Assembly: GCF_003201105.1 (NCBI RefSeq) | Contig: NZ_QICJ01000002.1 | Location: 124,001-188,000, forward strand | From: Dyella sp. AtDHG13 | Lineage (GTDB): Bacteria; Pseudomonadota; Gammaproteobacteria; Xanthomonadales; Rhodanobacteraceae | DNA: 64,000 nucleotides | Reading direction: 5' to 3' | In this document: piece after piece, positions 17,259-26,049 of the stretch | Layout: each line of letters starts with the position of its first letter | Position numbering within the stretch: position 1 is the stretch's first letter | Position numbers and translations under genes: made by a program | The notes under the pieces: model-generated | Databases searched by the model: none | Told to the model about the DNA's origin: nothing | What the model saw: the letters and a program-made list of their open reading frames with translations, nothing else

Positions 17259-18551
17259 ATGTCGCTGAAGTCACGTTACGGTCGTCCCGTCTGGCTGGCC
17301 TCCGGCCTGCGTACGCCTTTCGCCAAGGTGGACGGCGCGCTGGCCTCCTACGATGCCATCGCGCTGTCGGTGCCGGTGGTGCAGCGCATGCTGGCCAGCC
17401 TGCCCGAAGGCAAGCGGCCCGACTTCGCCGCCTGGGGCACGGTGGTGCCCAACCTCACCTGGAGCAACATCGCGCGCGAGGTACTGATGGACGCCGGCGC
17501 GCCGGCCACCATTCCGGCCTTCTCCACCATCATGGCCTGCTCGACCAGCATGATCGGCATGATCGAAGCGGCCGGCATGCTGGACGACGACAGCCTGCAA
17601 CTCGCCCTGGTCGGCGGCGTGGATAGCCTGAGCCGCGTGCAGCTTGGCCTGCCGCAGCGCTTGTCCGACTGGATCCGCCAGTTCCAGAAGGCGCGCTCGG
17701 TGGGCGAGAAGGTGTCGCACGCGCTGTCGCTGAAGCTCGGCGACATCAGCCTGTACATCCCCGGCATCGTGAACCGCACGACGGGACTGAGCATGGGCGA
17801 GCACACCGAGATCACCGCCAAGGACTGGCACCTGCGCCGCGAGGACGAGGACGCCCTCGCGCTCGCCAGCCACCAGCACACGGTGGCGGCATGGAACAGC
17901 GGCTTCTTCGACGACCTGGTGATACCGGTGGGCGAGTTCCGCCGCGACAGCATTCCGCGCGCCGATACCTCGCTGGACAAGCTCGCCAAGCTTCCGCCCA
18001 GTTTCGACCGCACCAGCGGCGAGGGCACGCTCACCGCGGGCAACTCCTCGCCGCTGACCGACGGCGCCGCCGGCCTGTGGGTCGCCAGCGAGAAGGGGCT
18101 GGAGCGCATTCCCTCGCACGTGCCGCGTGTAAAGCTGGTGGACTGGGAAATCGCCGCCGTCGACTTCCGCGTCGAAGGCCTGCTGATGGCGCCCGCGTTC
18201 GCGATCCCCAAGCTGCTGGCCCGGCATGGCCTGCGCTACGACGACGTGGCCCTGTGGGAAATCCACGAAGCGTTCGCCGCGCAGGTGCTGTTCCATATGG
18301 CGGCACTGGAAAGCCGCGAATTCCTCACCCGCAAGGCCGGCGTGGACCGCGACTTCGGCCCCTTCCCGCGCGACCGCGTGAACCCCAACGGCGGCAGCCT
18401 CGCCATCGGCCACCCGTTCGGTGCCACCGGCGCGCGCATCCTGAGCCAGGCCGTGAAGGAACTGGCCGCCATGCCCGCCGGCACGCTGGGCATCGTCAGC
18501 ATCTGCGCCGATGGCGGCCAGGGCACGGTGGCGTTGCTCGAGGCGGGTTGA
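17259..18551 (+). CDS. Thiolase (acetyl-CoA C-acyltransferase, FadI-like)
   Basis: A 430-residue thiolase. The acyl-accepting Cys is C94 in STIMACSTSM, the mid-domain histidine motif is EIHEAFAAQVL, and the C-terminal active site includes NPNGGSLAIGHPFGATGARI and the second cysteine in SICADGGQG. The length, and the loop region after residue 120, fit the FadI/trifunctional-type degradative thiolases rather than the shorter biosynthetic PhaA type. It cleaves 3-ketoacyl-CoA to acetyl-CoA or runs in reverse. No FadJ-like partner lies beside it, and a second thiolase sits with the FadN-like gene at 47019-48227, so chain-length specialisation is possible. The ATG at 17259 starts MSLKSRYGRPVWLASGLRTP. 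Confidence 0.88.
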   Translation: MSLKSRYGRPVWLASGLRTPFAKVDGALASYDAIALSVPVVQRMLASLPEGKRPDFAAWGTVVPNLTWSNIAREVLMDAGAPATIPAFSTIMACSTSMIGMIEAAGMLDDDSLQLALVGGVDSLSRVQLGLPQRLSDWIRQFQKARSVGEKVSHALSLKLGDISLYIPGIVNRTTGLSMGEHTEITAKDWHLRREDEDALALASHQHTVAAWNSGFFDDLVIPVGEFRRDSIPRADTSLDKLAKLPPSFDRTSGEGTLTAGNSSPLTDGAAGLWVASEKGLERIPSHVPRVKLVDWEIAAVDFRVEGLLMAPAFAIPKLLARHGLRYDDVALWEIHEAFAAQVLFHMAALESREFLTRKAGVDRDFGPFPRDRVNPNGGSLAIGHPFGATGARILSQAVKELAAMPAGTLGIVSICADGGQGTVALLEAG

Positions 18552-18607
18552 TCGCGCGGTCAGGCGGCTTCTAGGATGCTCCCCACGCCTGAGCCGGGGG
18601 AGCATCC

Positions 18608-20041
18608 ATGACGTTGAAACGCACGCTTTTCGCCCTTTCCATGACGGTCCTGCTGGCCACGGCTTCCGTTGCGGCAACCGACAGCAAGCCGCCCACGGAC
18701 AAGGATTTCATTGCCTACGACCAGCCGGTGATCGCCTTCACCCACGCCACCCTCGTCGACGGCACCGGCGCGAAGGCGATGCGCGACCAGACGCTGGTCA
18801 TCGACAAGGGCCGCATCACCGCGCTCGGCAAGAGCAGCAAGGTGAAGGTGCCGCAGGACGCAAAGATCATCGACGCCCAGGGCAAGACGCTGATGCCCGG
18901 CTTCGTGATGGTGCACGAGCACATGTTCTATCCGGCCGGCGGCGTCGAATACAACGAGATGAGCTACAGCTTCCCGCGCCTGTACCTGGCCGGCGGCACC
19001 ACTACCATGCGCACGGCGGGCTCGATGATGCCGTATGCCGACATCAACGTGCGCGACGCGATCAACGCCGGCAAGGTGATCGGCCCGGACATGGACGTGA
19101 CCGGCCCCTACCTCAACGGCCCAGGCCTGCCGATTCCAGCCGTGCACGTGCTCAGCGGTCCGGACGATGCCGAGCGCACCGTGAACTACTGGGCCGATGA
19201 GGGCGTCACCTCGTACAAGGCCTACATGCAGATCACGCGGGATGAACTGAAGCGCGTGATCGACACGGCGCATGCACGCAAGGCCAAGGTTACGGCCCAC
19301 CTCTGCTCGGTGACCTACCGCGAAGCGGTGGATATGGGCATCGACAACCTGGAGCACGGGTTCTTCGTGTCCAGCGATTTCGTGAAGGACAAGCAGCCGG
19401 ACCAGTGCCCCAAGAGCCCCGCCGTATCCGACTCGCTGGCCGCGGTCGATGCAAAGTCCACCGACGTGAAGTCGCTGATGCGCGACATGATCGATCACCA
19501 CGTGGCGCTCACTTCCACCCTGACCGTCTTTGAAACCTTCGTGCCCAACCGGCCCAAGGCACCCCAAGGCGCGTTGGACCTGATGCTTCCCGAGGTGCGC
19601 GCGCAATACGAGGCCTCGTGGAACAAGGTGCAGAACAGCAAGGGGCGCATGACGCCGGAGACCTACCTCAAGCTCGCCCGCATGGAAAAGCAATACGCCG
19701 ACGCCGGCGGCCTGCTGCTGGCCGGCACCGACCCGACCGGCTACGGCGGCGTGGTGCCGGGCTATTCCGCCAAGCGCGAGATCGAATTGCTGGTGGAAGC
19801 CGGCTTCGGCTTCGAGCAGGCCGTGAAGGTCGCCACCTTCAACGGCGCGAAATATCTCGGCCGCGATGCCGACGTCGGCACGCTCGCCGTGGGCAAGCGC
19901 GCCGATCTTGTGGTGATCGATGGCGACCCGGCCAAGACCACCACCGACATCGAGCACATGTCGTATGTGTTCAAGAACGGCGTGGGCTACGACACGCAGA
20001 AGATCTTCGACGCCACGCACGACACCGTCGGCCTGCATTGA
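18608..20041 (+). CDS. Exported amidohydrolase (imidazolonepropionase-like)
   Basis: A 477-residue periplasmic amidohydrolase. A signal peptide (RTLFALSMTVLLATASVAA) is followed by the N-terminal sandwich (IAFTHATLVDGTGAKAMRDQ). Metal ligands are visible: H103 and H105 in MVHEHMF, K204 in SYKAYM (likely carboxylated), H231 in TAHLCS, H250 in NLEHGFF and the Asp of AGTDPTGYGG. This is the binuclear imidazolonepropionase/prolidase-like amidohydrolase_1 pattern. The substrate may be a dipeptide or cyclic amide, but none is indicated by the context. The start has a GGGGGAG ribosome site. It is convergent with the porin gene at 20087-21325, only 45 bases beyond. Confidence 0.88.
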   Translation: MTLKRTLFALSMTVLLATASVAATDSKPPTDKDFIAYDQPVIAFTHATLVDGTGAKAMRDQTLVIDKGRITALGKSSKVKVPQDAKIIDAQGKTLMPGFVMVHEHMFYPAGGVEYNEMSYSFPRLYLAGGTTTMRTAGSMMPYADINVRDAINAGKVIGPDMDVTGPYLNGPGLPIPAVHVLSGPDDAERTVNYWADEGVTSYKAYMQITRDELKRVIDTAHARKAKVTAHLCSVTYREAVDMGIDNLEHGFFVSSDFVKDKQPDQCPKSPAVSDSLAAVDAKSTDVKSLMRDMIDHHVALTSTLTVFETFVPNRPKAPQGALDLMLPEVRAQYEASWNKVQNSKGRMTPETYLKLARMEKQYADAGGLLLAGTDPTGYGGVVPGYSAKREIELLVEAGFGFEQAVKVATFNGAKYLGRDADVGTLAVGKRADLVVIDGDPAKTTTDIEHMSYVFKNGVGYDTQKIFDATHDTVGLH

Positions 20042-20086
20042 CCGCACATCACTGGCGCTTCCGCACGGGAGCGCCAGCGATGCCCA

Positions 20087-21325
20087 TCAGAAATAAACCT
20101 GCGCGCGCATTTCGAAGATATGCGGATCGACCTTCAGCCTGCCCTTGTCGCTGAAGGCCCACACGTAGTTGGTCTGCAGCTTGAGGTGTTCGCCCAGGTA
20201 CCAGTTGGCGCCCACCGTCCAGTCGTGTTCCTTGCCGCCGGTGATGGCGCCGTCGTTGAGGTCCAGTTCGCTGTAGCGCATGGCCAGTTCCACCGCACCC
20301 CAGGCATGGGCGGGACGCACCGCCTGCAGGTCGCGTCCGTTGTATCGGCGGTCGGCCACGTTGCCGTCACTGTAGGCACGCGATTCGCCCGTCAGCGTCC
20401 AAGTGGTGAACACGTAGAAGCCGCTCACGTCGTAGTCGGGCTTGCCCTTGTAGCGATCGACCTGCGCCTGCAGGTATTCGCCCTGCAGCGACCATGGCCC
20501 TTCGATCCACAAGCCTTCGAACCCCTGGCGGCTCACGCTCTTACTGTAAGGCAGGCTGCCCGAATCCACCAGGCGCACCGGCGACAGGCCGTCCTCGGGG
20601 CGGGCACGCAGGCGCGCGGAGGGCGGCACCGTTCCGTTGTCCGCCCAGTCCAGCTTCTCCCTCGAGGCGGAAACGCCCAGGTGCAGCACCTTGCCCGGGG
20701 TGTTCAGCGGCATCCACGCGGCACGCCCGGCCCAGGTGCGGCCCGGGTTGTTGCCGTCGAAATCCTTGCGCCAGAAGTAATCGCCGACGTTGATGATGAA
20801 GTGCGGCCGCACCAGCGCCCAGTCGACGCCCGCACGACGCCCTTCCCAGACGGCCTGCGTGGGCAGCGCCGTTTCGATGAAGGTGGTGGCGGAGGTGCTG
20901 GTCACGCCTTCGAAGCCCACCGGCGTCTTGGAGTAACCGAAGCGGAAGTTGCCCACGTCCTCGCCGATCACCCCGCTGCTGCGGAAACGCACGAAGGCGT
21001 CGGCCCATTGCTTGGCCTGGAAATCGTATTGGGCGATGGCGTCGTAAACGCCAGGCTTGCGCAGGTACAGGCCGAAATAGCGGCGCCGGTTGGTCGCCGC
21101 GTCGTCGAATTTGCCGTTGTCGTGCGAGAAGCGGTTGATGTCGTACTGGTAGAGCACGGCCAGGCCGGCATCCGTGCCGTCGGACGCGGTGACATGCGTG
21201 GGCCAGTTGCCGTAGAAGTCATAGTTGTCTGCAAGGCTACACACCGGCCAGGCACACAGCAGCGCGCCCGCGGCAAGCGCACGGCGAAGGACAGGGGTGC
21301 TGTTTGCTGGCTTGGATCGTCGCAT
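20087..21325 (-). CDS. OprO/OprP-type (phosphate-selective family) porin
   Basis: A 412-residue outer-membrane protein with a signal peptide (RRALAAGALLCAWPVCSLA) and a barrel of alternating strands. GVYDAIAQYDFQAKQWADAF, VGNFRFGYSKTPVGFEGV and LQTNYVWAFSDKGRLKVDPH match the Porin_O_P family, and it ends in Phe (MRAQVYF). The early VGNFRFGYSKTPVG stretch is the family hallmark. Selectivity for phosphate is not assured, since many relatives carry other anions. It is divergent from the ligand-poor amidohydrolase gene at 21543 across a 217-base gap, so shared control is possible. The ATG at 21325 has GGGAGG upstream. Confidence 0.85.
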   Translation of the reverse strand: MRRSKPANSTPVLRRALAAGALLCAWPVCSLADNYDFYGNWPTHVTASDGTDAGLAVLYQYDINRFSHDNGKFDDAATNRRRYFGLYLRKPGVYDAIAQYDFQAKQWADAFVRFRSSGVIGEDVGNFRFGYSKTPVGFEGVTSTSATTFIETALPTQAVWEGRRAGVDWALVRPHFIINVGDYFWRKDFDGNNPGRTWAGRAAWMPLNTPGKVLHLGVSASREKLDWADNGTVPPSARLRARPEDGLSPVRLVDSGSLPYSKSVSRQGFEGLWIEGPWSLQGEYLQAQVDRYKGKPDYDVSGFYVFTTWTLTGESRAYSDGNVADRRYNGRDLQAVRPAHAWGAVELAMRYSELDLNDGAITGGKEHDWTVGANWYLGEHLKLQTNYVWAFSDKGRLKVDPHIFEMRAQVYF

Positions 21326-21542
21326 GGTCTCGCCTCCCAACGAGTGGATCGATGCTGTCCAATCACTGTCATGGCCGGAAATGACTTTTGCGCATATGCA
21401 CATGCCTGCGTCCGCCTCGGCAGCGTGCGTGGAATCTATCGATCCAGGCACACCGGCGCCTGACCAGGCTGCTTGACGTCGCCTAAACACGCCAGCGCCT
21501 ACACCTGCTTCCAGGGGCGGCTTGGCATCAAGGCGATACCCA

Positions 21543-23297
21543 ATGGCTGTGTATCCGACGCTCATTGTGCATAACGCGAAGATCCACACGGGCGTCGCGC
21601 ATCGGCCCGAGGTGCAGGCCCTGGCCGTCAACGGTCCGCGCATCGTCGCGGTGGGCACCAATGGGCAGATACGCTCGCTGGCGGGGCCTGCCACCGTCGT
21701 CATCGATGCGGGAAAACGCCGCGTCATCCCTGGCCTGATCGATGCCTGCCTGCCGCTGGTATCGACGGGTCTGGGCTACAACCAGCAGTTGCGCTGGGAT
21801 GGCCTGCCGACGCTGGAACAGGCGCTGTATCTGCTGGCCGAGCAGGTGCGACACACACCACCGCCGCAATGGGTGTGCGTGATCGGCGGTTTCTGCGAGC
21901 ACCAGTTCGCCGAACGCCGACTGCCGACGCTGGACGGACTGAACCGCATCGCGCCTTCCACGCCGGTCTATATCCAGCACCTGCAGGATCGCGCCCTGCT
22001 CAATGCCGCCGCGCTGGCCGCCTGCGGCTATGACGCGAGGACGCCCGACCCGCCGCACGGCCATATCGACTGGGACGCCAGCGGTCTGCCGACCGGCCTG
22101 CTAGTCGCTACACACGGTACGGAAGTGTTCCAGCAGGCGCTTGCCCATGCGCCTGCACTGCCGAACGAGTACCGGATCAACAGCACGCGCCAGTTCATGC
22201 GCGAGTTGAATCGGCTCGGCATCACCAGCGTCATCGATCCAGGCTCGCCCTCACTGCACTACCCGGCCGACTACGCCGTGCTTGAGGAACTGGCGCAGCA
22301 CCACCTGCTGACCGTGCGCGTGGCCTATCACCTTGCCGCGCACACGCCAGGCGCGGAAGTGGCCGATTACCTGCACTGGTCCGCCATCCACCGTTACCGC
22401 GACGGCGACGAGACGCTGCGCTTCAATGGCGCGGGCAACGTGCTTGTCCATGCCATGGAGGACGGCGCGAATTTCCGCCAGCCACCGCCTGACATTGCCG
22501 CGCAGGCGGCGGCCGATCTTGAGGACGTACTCGGCCGGCTGGTTGCCCGCAACTGGCCGTGGCGCCTGCACGCCAGCTACGGCGAAACCGTCGCCATGGC
22601 GCTCGATGCGCTCGAGCGCGTGAACGCACGGATGCCGTTGCAGGCCCTGCGCTGGTTTATCGACGGTGCGGAGACCATCGGCGATCACAACATCGCACGC
22701 ATGGCGCGGCTGGGCGGCGGCACGTGCGTGCAGCCGAACATGGCCTATCAGGGCGAATATGTCGTCGAGCGGCACGGCGAACAGGTGGCCGCGCACACGC
22801 CTCCGCTACGCGCCCTGCTCGATGCCGGGTTGCCGGTCGGCGTGGGCTCCGGAGCAACCGAGCGGACGAGCATGGACCCCTGGGTCACGTTGTACTGGCT
22901 GGTCACCGGCCGCACGCTGGGCGGCACGACGCTGTACCCGGCCGAACACCGACTGGATCGCGCCACGGCGCTCGCGGTGCATACGCGGGGCAATACCTGG
23001 TTCTCGCGCGAGGAAGGCAGCAAGGGGCAGATCGACGTCAGCCAACTGGCGGATTTCGCCGTGCTCACGCACGACTTTTTCGAGGTGCCGGACGAGGACA
23101 TCCGCCATATCGCCGCGACGCTCACTGTGATGGATGGCCGCATCGTTTTCGCAGATGGCGATTTCCGTGCGCTCGACGCTCCGCCGCCCACGCCCTTGCC
23201 GAACTGGTCGCCCGCGCACCATGGCTACGGCGTGTGGCGGCCGCCCGTCGCCGAGCCGGCCGCTGCACGCGTTCCCGCACGCAGCGGCAACCGTTGA
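21543..23297 (+). CDS. YtcJ-type amidohydrolase paralog with lost metal ligands
   Basis: A 584-residue protein that aligns without gaps for hundreds of residues to the amidohydrolase at 3125-5005, offset by three. The metal-binding HxH (H72/H74 there) is C69 and P71 here (IPGLIDACLPLV). H378 is replaced by G375 (WFIDGAET), H401 by P398 (VQPNMAYQGEY) and the catalytic D440 by G437 (GVGSGATE). Only H343 (LHASYGE) is kept. The fold core, loops and C-terminal beta sandwich are conserved and the reading frame is intact. The family is hydrolytic, but this copy probably cannot bind the usual metals. It may be a binding or regulatory pseudoenzyme. The Cys/His tail of the paralog is absent. The ATG at 21543 was chosen over an open upstream start. 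Confidence 0.85.
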   Translation: MAVYPTLIVHNAKIHTGVAHRPEVQALAVNGPRIVAVGTNGQIRSLAGPATVVIDAGKRRVIPGLIDACLPLVSTGLGYNQQLRWDGLPTLEQALYLLAEQVRHTPPPQWVCVIGGFCEHQFAERRLPTLDGLNRIAPSTPVYIQHLQDRALLNAAALAACGYDARTPDPPHGHIDWDASGLPTGLLVATHGTEVFQQALAHAPALPNEYRINSTRQFMRELNRLGITSVIDPGSPSLHYPADYAVLEELAQHHLLTVRVAYHLAAHTPGAEVADYLHWSAIHRYRDGDETLRFNGAGNVLVHAMEDGANFRQPPPDIAAQAAADLEDVLGRLVARNWPWRLHASYGETVAMALDALERVNARMPLQALRWFIDGAETIGDHNIARMARLGGGTCVQPNMAYQGEYVVERHGEQVAAHTPPLRALLDAGLPVGVGSGATERTSMDPWVTLYWLVTGRTLGGTTLYPAEHRLDRATALAVHTRGNTWFSREEGSKGQIDVSQLADFAVLTHDFFEVPDEDIRHIAATLTVMDGRIVFADGDFRALDAPPPTPLPNWSPAHHGYGVWRPPVAEPAAARVPARSGNR

Positions 23298-23307
23298 ACA
23301 TCCCGCC

Positions 23308-24153
23308 TCAGAAACGCAGGCGCGCAAACAGCGACGGTCCTTTCAATCGCATGTCCAGGTTCGCCTGGTACGAAGGGTGGTTCTGGTCCAGTCGAATGCG
23401 CGTGTAGTCGTACTCGGCGCCGATGCCAAGGTTCTCGATGGGGAACCACTCCAGGCCCAGCGCCGCGTTGTAGATATGGCCTGCCAGCTTGCCGCCGTTC
23501 TTCTTCACGCCATAGGCATCGGCATAGATGCGCAGGTTATGCGAGAACGCATGGCGCCAGCCCAGCTGGAGCACCGGCGCCCACGCGGTCTCATGGGTGC
23601 TGGCCACCGCATCGCCGGTATAGCCGTCGATACTCGCGCGCCCTTCCACCCGCGCCTTCACGCCGTAGTAGGCGGCGCCGATGCCCAGGCCGAAGACATC
23701 GCTGCCGGTGCCGAACCACCAGCGATACGAAGCACTGCCGAAGTTGAAGTTCAGCTTGCCGTCCACGCGCGCCGACGCGGGGAAGCTCACGCCGTCGTAA
23801 CCGATATCGCTGCTGATCGAGCGGCTATGCGTGCGGTCGATACCGAAAAAGTCGAACGAAAAGCCCTGATGGTCGCCGATCAGGAAATCCAGCCTGGCCC
23901 GCGGCACGGTCTTGTGCTCGCGAAAACCCAGATCGTCTTCCAGGCTGAAGTGGCCGGTGTAGCCGCTGATGAGGCCGCTGCGACCGGTGGCGCCGATCCG
24001 GGTCTGCGTATCGGAATAGAACCCGCCCAGCCACAGGCTGACGCGATCGAGCGCCGGCGATGGATCGGCATGCGCGGGGGCGCTGCCGAATGCAGCGAGG
24101 GCAAGCAAGGCACAGGATGCGGAAAACAAGGCTTTTTTCTGCGGTCCGATCAT
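23308..24153 (-). CDS. Outer-membrane beta-barrel protein
   Basis: A 281-residue exported protein. It has a signal peptide (LFSASCALLALAAFGSAPAHA), then repeated amphipathic strands with aromatic girdles (RVSLWLGGFYSDTQTRIG, GLGIGAAYYGVKARVEG, NLGIGAEYDYTRIRLDQNHP), and it ends with the classic terminal Phe (LFARLRF). The size fits a small 10-12-stranded barrel. It has no clear named family; general OmpW/Omp85-like signatures are not visible. A ribosome site GGAGACC precedes the ATG at 24153. It is convergent with the amidohydrolase paralog, only 10 bases apart, and is divergent from the HAD gene. Function is unknown. Confidence 0.7.
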   Translation of the reverse strand: MIGPQKKALFSASCALLALAAFGSAPAHADPSPALDRVSLWLGGFYSDTQTRIGATGRSGLISGYTGHFSLEDDLGFREHKTVPRARLDFLIGDHQGFSFDFFGIDRTHSRSISSDIGYDGVSFPASARVDGKLNFNFGSASYRWWFGTGSDVFGLGIGAAYYGVKARVEGRASIDGYTGDAVASTHETAWAPVLQLGWRHAFSHNLRIYADAYGVKKNGGKLAGHIYNAALGLEWFPIENLGIGAEYDYTRIRLDQNHPSYQANLDMRLKGPSLFARLRF

Positions 24154-24403
24154 GAAAGGTCTCCCTGGGCAGTGACCCGCACGGTAGGCAGACAAATGTC
24201 GAGATCCGGTCCCCGCGAAGTGACCGTGGCGGCAAAACGAAAGCCTGCAGTCATCTATGTCGGCAACGCCTGCGCGGTTTGTTGACGGCGAGCGCACATG
24301 GCGTGCGCGCGGCGTCCCGAGGGCTCCAACGTCAAGGCCTGGTGTTTTCTGGGAAAATGCCCCCATATGACCGCCAGGGCGGGCAAGGCAAACGGATAGA
24401 CAC

Positions 24404-25120
24404 GTGATTGATTTGATTGGCTTCGACGGCGACGACACGCTGTGGCACAGCGAGGGTTATTACCAGTCGGCGCACGGCGAGTTCGAGCGCATCATCGGCA
24501 CATACGTCGACCTGGCCGACGTGCAGGTGCATGACCGCCTGCTGGCCACCGAGCGGCGCAACATCAAGCTGTTCGGCTATGGCGCCAAGGGCATGACGCT
24601 GTCCATGCTGGAGTCGGCCATCGACATCACCGGGCAGCGCATCAGCGCCACGGACCTGCATCGCATCATCGAGCTGGGCAAGCAGGTGCTGGCGCATCCG
24701 GTGGACCTGCTGCCGGGCATCCGCGCGGCGGTGGAGGCGGTGGCGCAGCATCATCGCGTGGTGCTGATCACCAAGGGCGACCTGTTCCATCAGGAACAAA
24801 AGGTCGCCAGCAGCGGCTTGGCGGACCTGTTCCATCGCATCGAGATCGTCTCGGAGAAAGACGAGCGGGCCTACCGCACCGTGCTCGATGAATTCCAGCT
24901 CTCTCCCGCGCGCTTCGCCATGGTGGGCAATTCGCTGCGTTCGGATATCGCGCCCGTGGTGGAAATGGGCGGCTGGGGCGTGTACATGCCCTACCACGTG
25001 ACCTGGGCGCACGAAACCGACACGGATTTCGTCGATCACGCGTCGCGCGTCATCCAAGTGGAAGGCCCGGGCGGCATCGCCGGCGCCATCGAGGAACTGC
25101 AAGCCCGTGCAGCAGCCTGA
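24404..25120 (+). CDS. HAD-superfamily hydrolase
   Basis: A 238-residue cytoplasmic HAD hydrolase. Motif I is GFDGDDTLW with nucleophile D8 and acid/base D10, an unusual DGDD form of DxD. A cap region follows (about 20-100), then motif II in VVLITKGD, motif III Lys in VSEKDERAYR and motif IV in GNSLRSDIAPVVEMGG. This is the YjjG/phosphoglycolate-phosphatase-like layout, so a small phosphorylated metabolite is the likely substrate. The start is GTG with GGATAG upstream. Its last 14 bases overlap the sirtuin gene, so the pair is probably translationally coupled. Confidence 0.85.
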   Translation: MIDLIGFDGDDTLWHSEGYYQSAHGEFERIIGTYVDLADVQVHDRLLATERRNIKLFGYGAKGMTLSMLESAIDITGQRISATDLHRIIELGKQVLAHPVDLLPGIRAAVEAVAQHHRVVLITKGDLFHQEQKVASSGLADLFHRIEIVSEKDERAYRTVLDEFQLSPARFAMVGNSLRSDIAPVVEMGGWGVYMPYHVTWAHETDTDFVDHASRVIQVEGPGGIAGAIEELQARAAA

Positions 25121-25973
25121 CGCCACCCTGGTCGAATCGGCCATCGAGCCCCTGCGCGATATCGCGCTGGACCGCGAACGCCTGCGCGAATTCATCGAGG
25201 CGCATCCGCGGCTCTTCGTGCTGACGGGTGCGGGCTGCAGCACGGACTCGGGCATTCCCGACTACCGCGACGCCAACGGCGGCTGGAAACGTCCGCAGCC
25301 GGTGACCTATCAGGCGTTCATGGGCGAAAAAGCCACGCGGCAGCGTTACTGGGCACGCAGCCTGGTGGGTTGGCGCCGCTTCGGCCGCGCGCTGCCCAAC
25401 GCCACGCATCACGCCCTGGTGAAGCTGGAACAGCAGGGCCGCCTCACCGCCCTGCTTACCCAGAACGTCGACGGGCTCCACCAGGCGGCGGGACATCGCC
25501 AGGTGATCGACCTGCATGGGCGGCTGAACGAGGTGCGTTGCATGGGTTGCGAGGTGCGCCTGCCGCGCGACACCTTCCAGCAGGTCCTGGTCGAGCTCAA
25601 TCCCGACTGGGCGATGCTCGATGCGGGCGACGCGCCGGATGGCGACGCCGATCTGGACGGCCGCGATTTCTCCGCCTTCGAAGTGCCGCCCTGCCCGCGC
25701 TGCGGCGGCATCCTGAAACCCGACGTGGTGTTCTTCGGCGAAAACGTACCCCGCGATCGCGTTGACGCGGCCATCACATCACTGAACAACACGGACGCCA
25801 TGCTTGTGGTCGGCTCTTCGCTGATGGTCTTTTCCGGCTACCGCTTTGCCGCCGCGGCTGCTCGCATGGGCAAGCCCATCGCCGCCGTGAACATGGGCAA
25901 GACGCGGGCCGACCCGCTGCTCAGCCTGAAGATCGAACAATCTTGCGCCCAAGCACTGGCCTTCCTGTCATGA
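25107..25973 (+). CDS. NAD-dependent SIR2-family deacetylase
   Basis: A 288-residue sirtuin. The NAD-binding motif GAGCSTDSGIPDYRD lies at residues 41-55, TQNVDGLHQAAGH at 118-130 and the catalytic H137 in DLHGRLNEVRC. Zinc is held by C145/C148 and C196/C199. The zinc arm is longer than in CobB (an acidic insert GDAPDGDADLDGRD), and the GAG[CI]STxSGIPDYR with VTYQAF resembles the class II (SIRT4-like) group. Substrates may be acetylated or lipoylated/acylated proteins. The GTG start lies inside the HAD gene's end with GAGGAA at a good distance, which indicates coupling. The family call is firm; the acyl specificity is not known. Confidence 0.88.
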   Translation: MQQPDATLVESAIEPLRDIALDRERLREFIEAHPRLFVLTGAGCSTDSGIPDYRDANGGWKRPQPVTYQAFMGEKATRQRYWARSLVGWRRFGRALPNATHHALVKLEQQGRLTALLTQNVDGLHQAAGHRQVIDLHGRLNEVRCMGCEVRLPRDTFQQVLVELNPDWAMLDAGDAPDGDADLDGRDFSAFEVPPCPRCGGILKPDVVFFGENVPRDRVDAAITSLNNTDAMLVVGSSLMVFSGYRFAAAAARMGKPIAAVNMGKTRADPLLSLKIEQSCAQALAFLS

Positions 25974-26049
25974 GCGCGCGGCGGGGCATCACTCGCGCAT
26001 TATGACAATTTGATGCAGAGTAGACGTCCCGGTCCTCCGGAATCACTGC

